A stretch of 7,773 nt of DNA from NCBI GenBank assembly GCA_017421145.1, contig JAFOTA010000261.1, forward strand, positions 1 to 7,773, written 5' to 3'. The notes under the pieces were generated by a model. It saw only the letters and a list, made by a program, of their open reading frames with translations. It was not told the origin of the DNA and ran no database searches. A program made the translations under genes and the position numbers. This document shows, piece by piece, positions 6,578 through 7,773 of the stretch; within the stretch, counting starts at the first letter, position 1; the number at the start of each line of letters is the position of its first letter. Source of the DNA: Treponema sp. Its GTDB lineage: Bacteria > Spirochaetota > Spirochaetia > Treponematales > Treponemataceae.

Positions 6578-7456
6578 ATGGCATACAATCGTAATGCTAT
6601 CAATGAAGAGCAGGTTGCTTCTTTTTTTGACGAGGCACTGAAAGGATTGGATTCTGCATCTGATGCTGAAATCGATGCTCTGACGGCTACTTACAAGCTG
6701 TTCAAGAAGAACATTCCTTTTTCAAAGAGAAAGTATGTGGTGGCGTTGCTTGCAAAAAGAGCCATGGGCGGACACCGTGTTTATGACCGTGACCGCTTCG
6801 CTTCAAAAGACAGGAACAGCCGTTTCCATTCAAGAGATAGAATCGAACGCACTGACCGTCCTCTTAGAACAGACAGCCGCCCTGTACGTGATAATATGGA
6901 GCATGATGAAAGGACACGCGCACCGAGAGTCACTATAGATCCGTCTGTGGCAAAGTCAGTTTTCATCAGCATCGGACGCAACCGCCGTGTTTTCCCAAGG
7001 GATTTGCTCGGCCTTTTGATTTCTGTTGGCGGCCTTGAACGTGAGCGCATCGGTGAAATCAAGGTTTTGACAAGCTATTCTTTTGTACAGCTTTATGCTG
7101 AAGATTGCGAAAAGATTATAGCAGCCCTGAACGGATATGATTACAGGGGAAGAAAGCTTACCGTGGGTTATTCACGCAAGACCGGAGATGAGGACGGAGA
7201 TCAGGTTTCTGCAGAAAGCACATCAGCTGAAGAGCCTGGAATCAACAACGACCCGATTCCTGAGAACGTGACAAACACGGCACATGCTGATGAATCACAG
7301 TCATCGGAAGCCGCAAAGATTGCAGCTGAGCAGAGCGAATTTGCAGCCCGCCAGAGTTCTGTTTCATCAGGATCTGCAAGCGACGAAAACATCAAGCCGT
7401 TTTTTGAGACGACAGATGACGGACAGGTGAAGTCACGCTTCAACAATCAGCAGTAA
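6578..7456 (+). CDS. Stand-alone DbpA-type RNA-binding domain protein
   Basis: A 292-residue predicted cytoplasmic RNA-binding protein. Residues 1-64 form a helical N-terminal region (EEQVASFFDEALKGLDSASD). Residues 66-115 are a linker rich in Arg and Asp with repeated RDR/DR steps (YDRDRFASKDRNSRFHSRDR). Residues about 126-200 match the RRM-like C-terminal domain of DEAD-box helicase DbpA/CsdA: SVFISIGRNRRVFPRDLLGL, IGEIKVLTSYSFVQL, and ALNGYDYRGRKLTV. The rest is an acidic, Ser/Ala/Glu-rich tail that looks disordered. No helicase motif (DEAD, SAT, Walker A) is present, so it would bind structured RNA without unwinding it; a role as rRNA chaperone or helicase partner is inferred. AAGGAG (6566-6571) sits six bases before the ATG, an excellent ribosome binding site. 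The 50-base gap to the previous gene holds no clear promoter or terminator. A strong terminator follows. Confidence 0.85.
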   Translation: MAYNRNAINEEQVASFFDEALKGLDSASDAEIDALTATYKLFKKNIPFSKRKYVVALLAKRAMGGHRVYDRDRFASKDRNSRFHSRDRIERTDRPLRTDSRPVRDNMEHDERTRAPRVTIDPSVAKSVFISIGRNRRVFPRDLLGLLISVGGLERERIGEIKVLTSYSFVQLYAEDCEKIIAALNGYDYRGRKLTVGYSRKTGDEDGDQVSAESTSAEEPGINNDPIPENVTNTAHADESQSSEAAKIAAEQSEFAARQSSVSSGSASDENIKPFFETTDDGQVKSRFNNQQ

Positions 7457-7464
7457 AAGGCATC

Positions 7465-7480
7465 TCTAAAACACTTTAGA
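7465..7480. repeat. Short AT-rich inverted repeat
   Basis: TCTAAA (7465-7470) and TTTAGA (7475-7480) form a perfect 6-bp inverted repeat with a four-base loop, nine bases after the stop of the RNA-binding protein gene. No T-run follows, so it is not a terminator by itself. It could be a protein-binding site, a 3' end stabiliser or chance in AT-rich sequence. GATAAT at 7479-7484 overlaps it but has no -35 partner. Confidence 0.3.
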
Positions 7481-7495
7481 TAATAGAAGAAAATG

Positions 7496-7538
7496 TGCCG
7501 GCGGTGTGAGTTTGTTTTGCATCGCCGGTATTTTTTTT
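7496..7538 (+). terminator. Strong intrinsic terminator after the RNA-binding protein gene
   Basis: CCGGCG (7498-7503) pairs with CGCCGG (7523-7528). The stem can extend inward through G7504-T7522, T7505-A7521 and G7506-C7520, and outward by G-T and T-A pairs. An uninterrupted run of eight T follows at 7531-7538. It lies 40 bases after the stop of the RNA-binding protein gene and only 12 bases before the next start codon. Confidence 0.85.
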
Positions 7539-7540
7539 GT

Positions 7541-7547
7541 GGGAGGA
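7541..7547 (+). promoter_or_regulatory. Ribosome binding site of the MBL-fold gene, abutting the terminator
   Basis: GGGAGGA is a near-perfect Shine-Dalgarno sequence four bases or so before the ATG at 7551. It starts two bases after the T-run of the terminator, leaving no room for a separate promoter between terminator and gene. Confidence 0.8.
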
Positions 7548-7550
7548 CTT

Positions 7551-7773
7551 ATGAAAATTGATTTAATCGCAACGGGACCGCTCTATGTGAACAGCTACAT
7601 AGTTCCGCTTTGTGGAAACGATGTCTTTGTCGTGGATCCCGCAGACTGTCTTTACAGCGAAGACAGATTTTCAGTCGTAAAACGCCTTAAGGAAAAAAAT
7701 CTGAACCCTGTAGCCGTAATCCTCACGCACGGACACTTTGACCATGTTTCGGGCATAAAGGATTTCAAATCTG
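7551..7773 (+). CDS. Metallo-beta-lactamase-fold hydrolase (glyoxalase II-like), 5' part
   Basis: Only the first 74 residues are inside the window; the gene runs off the right edge. It begins MKIDLIATGPLYVNSYIV, a start typical of YcbL/glyoxalase II-like MBL-fold hydrolases, followed by the strand-turn FVVDPADC (26-33). The metal-binding motif THGHFDH (59-65) supplies His60, His62, Asp64 and His65 for a dinuclear zinc site. Members hydrolyse thioesters such as S-lactoylglutathione or related small substrates. The actual substrate cannot be told from this part, and other MBL hydrolases share the motif. The ATG has a near-perfect ribosome binding site. Transcription must come by read-through of the terminator or from a promoter not recognised here. 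Confidence 0.88.
   Translation, partial: MKIDLIATGPLYVNSYIVPLCGNDVFVVDPADCLYSEDRFSVVKRLKEKNLNPVAVILTHGHFDHVSGIKDFKS

Noticed and set aside
1..7773. CRISPR array, insertion sequence, tRNA or phage remnant
   Set aside because: No regularly spaced repeats, transposase motifs, terminal inverted repeats, tRNA cloverleaf or integrase seen; the genes are packed housekeeping and envelope genes on one strand.

Overview
The window is a gene-dense, all-plus-strand stretch of ordinary chromosome that looks like a spirochaete of the genus Treponema. The main clues are a short AlaS that stops right after the editing domain, the order alaS – SurA-like periplasmic protein – nusB (which, from memory, matches the T. 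pallidum tpn39b neighbourhood), a spirochaete-style lipoprotein signal, and a ClpP with an unusual charged N-terminus. Base composition looks mid-range by eye, so a gut, rumen or oral treponeme is more likely than T. pallidum. The species assignment is an inference.

Layout. (1) 2-1267: 3' part of alaS, followed by a probable intrinsic terminator. (2) 1403-4892: a tight three-gene cluster: a secreted SurA/PpiC-type chaperone, nusB (9-base gap, GTG start) and a large TPR lipoprotein whose preferred GTG start lies inside nusB. (3) 4919-6527: the best promoter in the window drives a ClpP-family protease. Eight bases after it comes a two-domain protein with an N-terminal UPF0158 domain and a C-terminal GNAT acetyltransferase domain. 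(4) 6578-7456: a stand-alone DbpA-type RNA-binding protein with an RD-rich linker and an acidic tail, followed by a strong terminator. (5) 7551-7773: the start of a metallo-beta-lactamase-fold hydrolase, cut by the window edge.

The genes fall into translation and transcription housekeeping (alaS, nusB, the RNA-binding protein), envelope biogenesis (chaperone, lipoprotein) and protein turnover or modification (ClpP, GNAT). No mobile element, CRISPR array, tRNA or rRNA was seen, and no gap between genes exceeds about 140 bases. There is no clear new defence or mobile system. The less ordinary items are the UPF0158-GNAT fusion beside clpP, the ClpP without a recognisable canonical axial-loop segment, the PPIase-like protein that seems to lack its catalytic signature, the helicase-free DbpA domain protein, and a terminator whose T-tract almost touches the next ribosome binding site.
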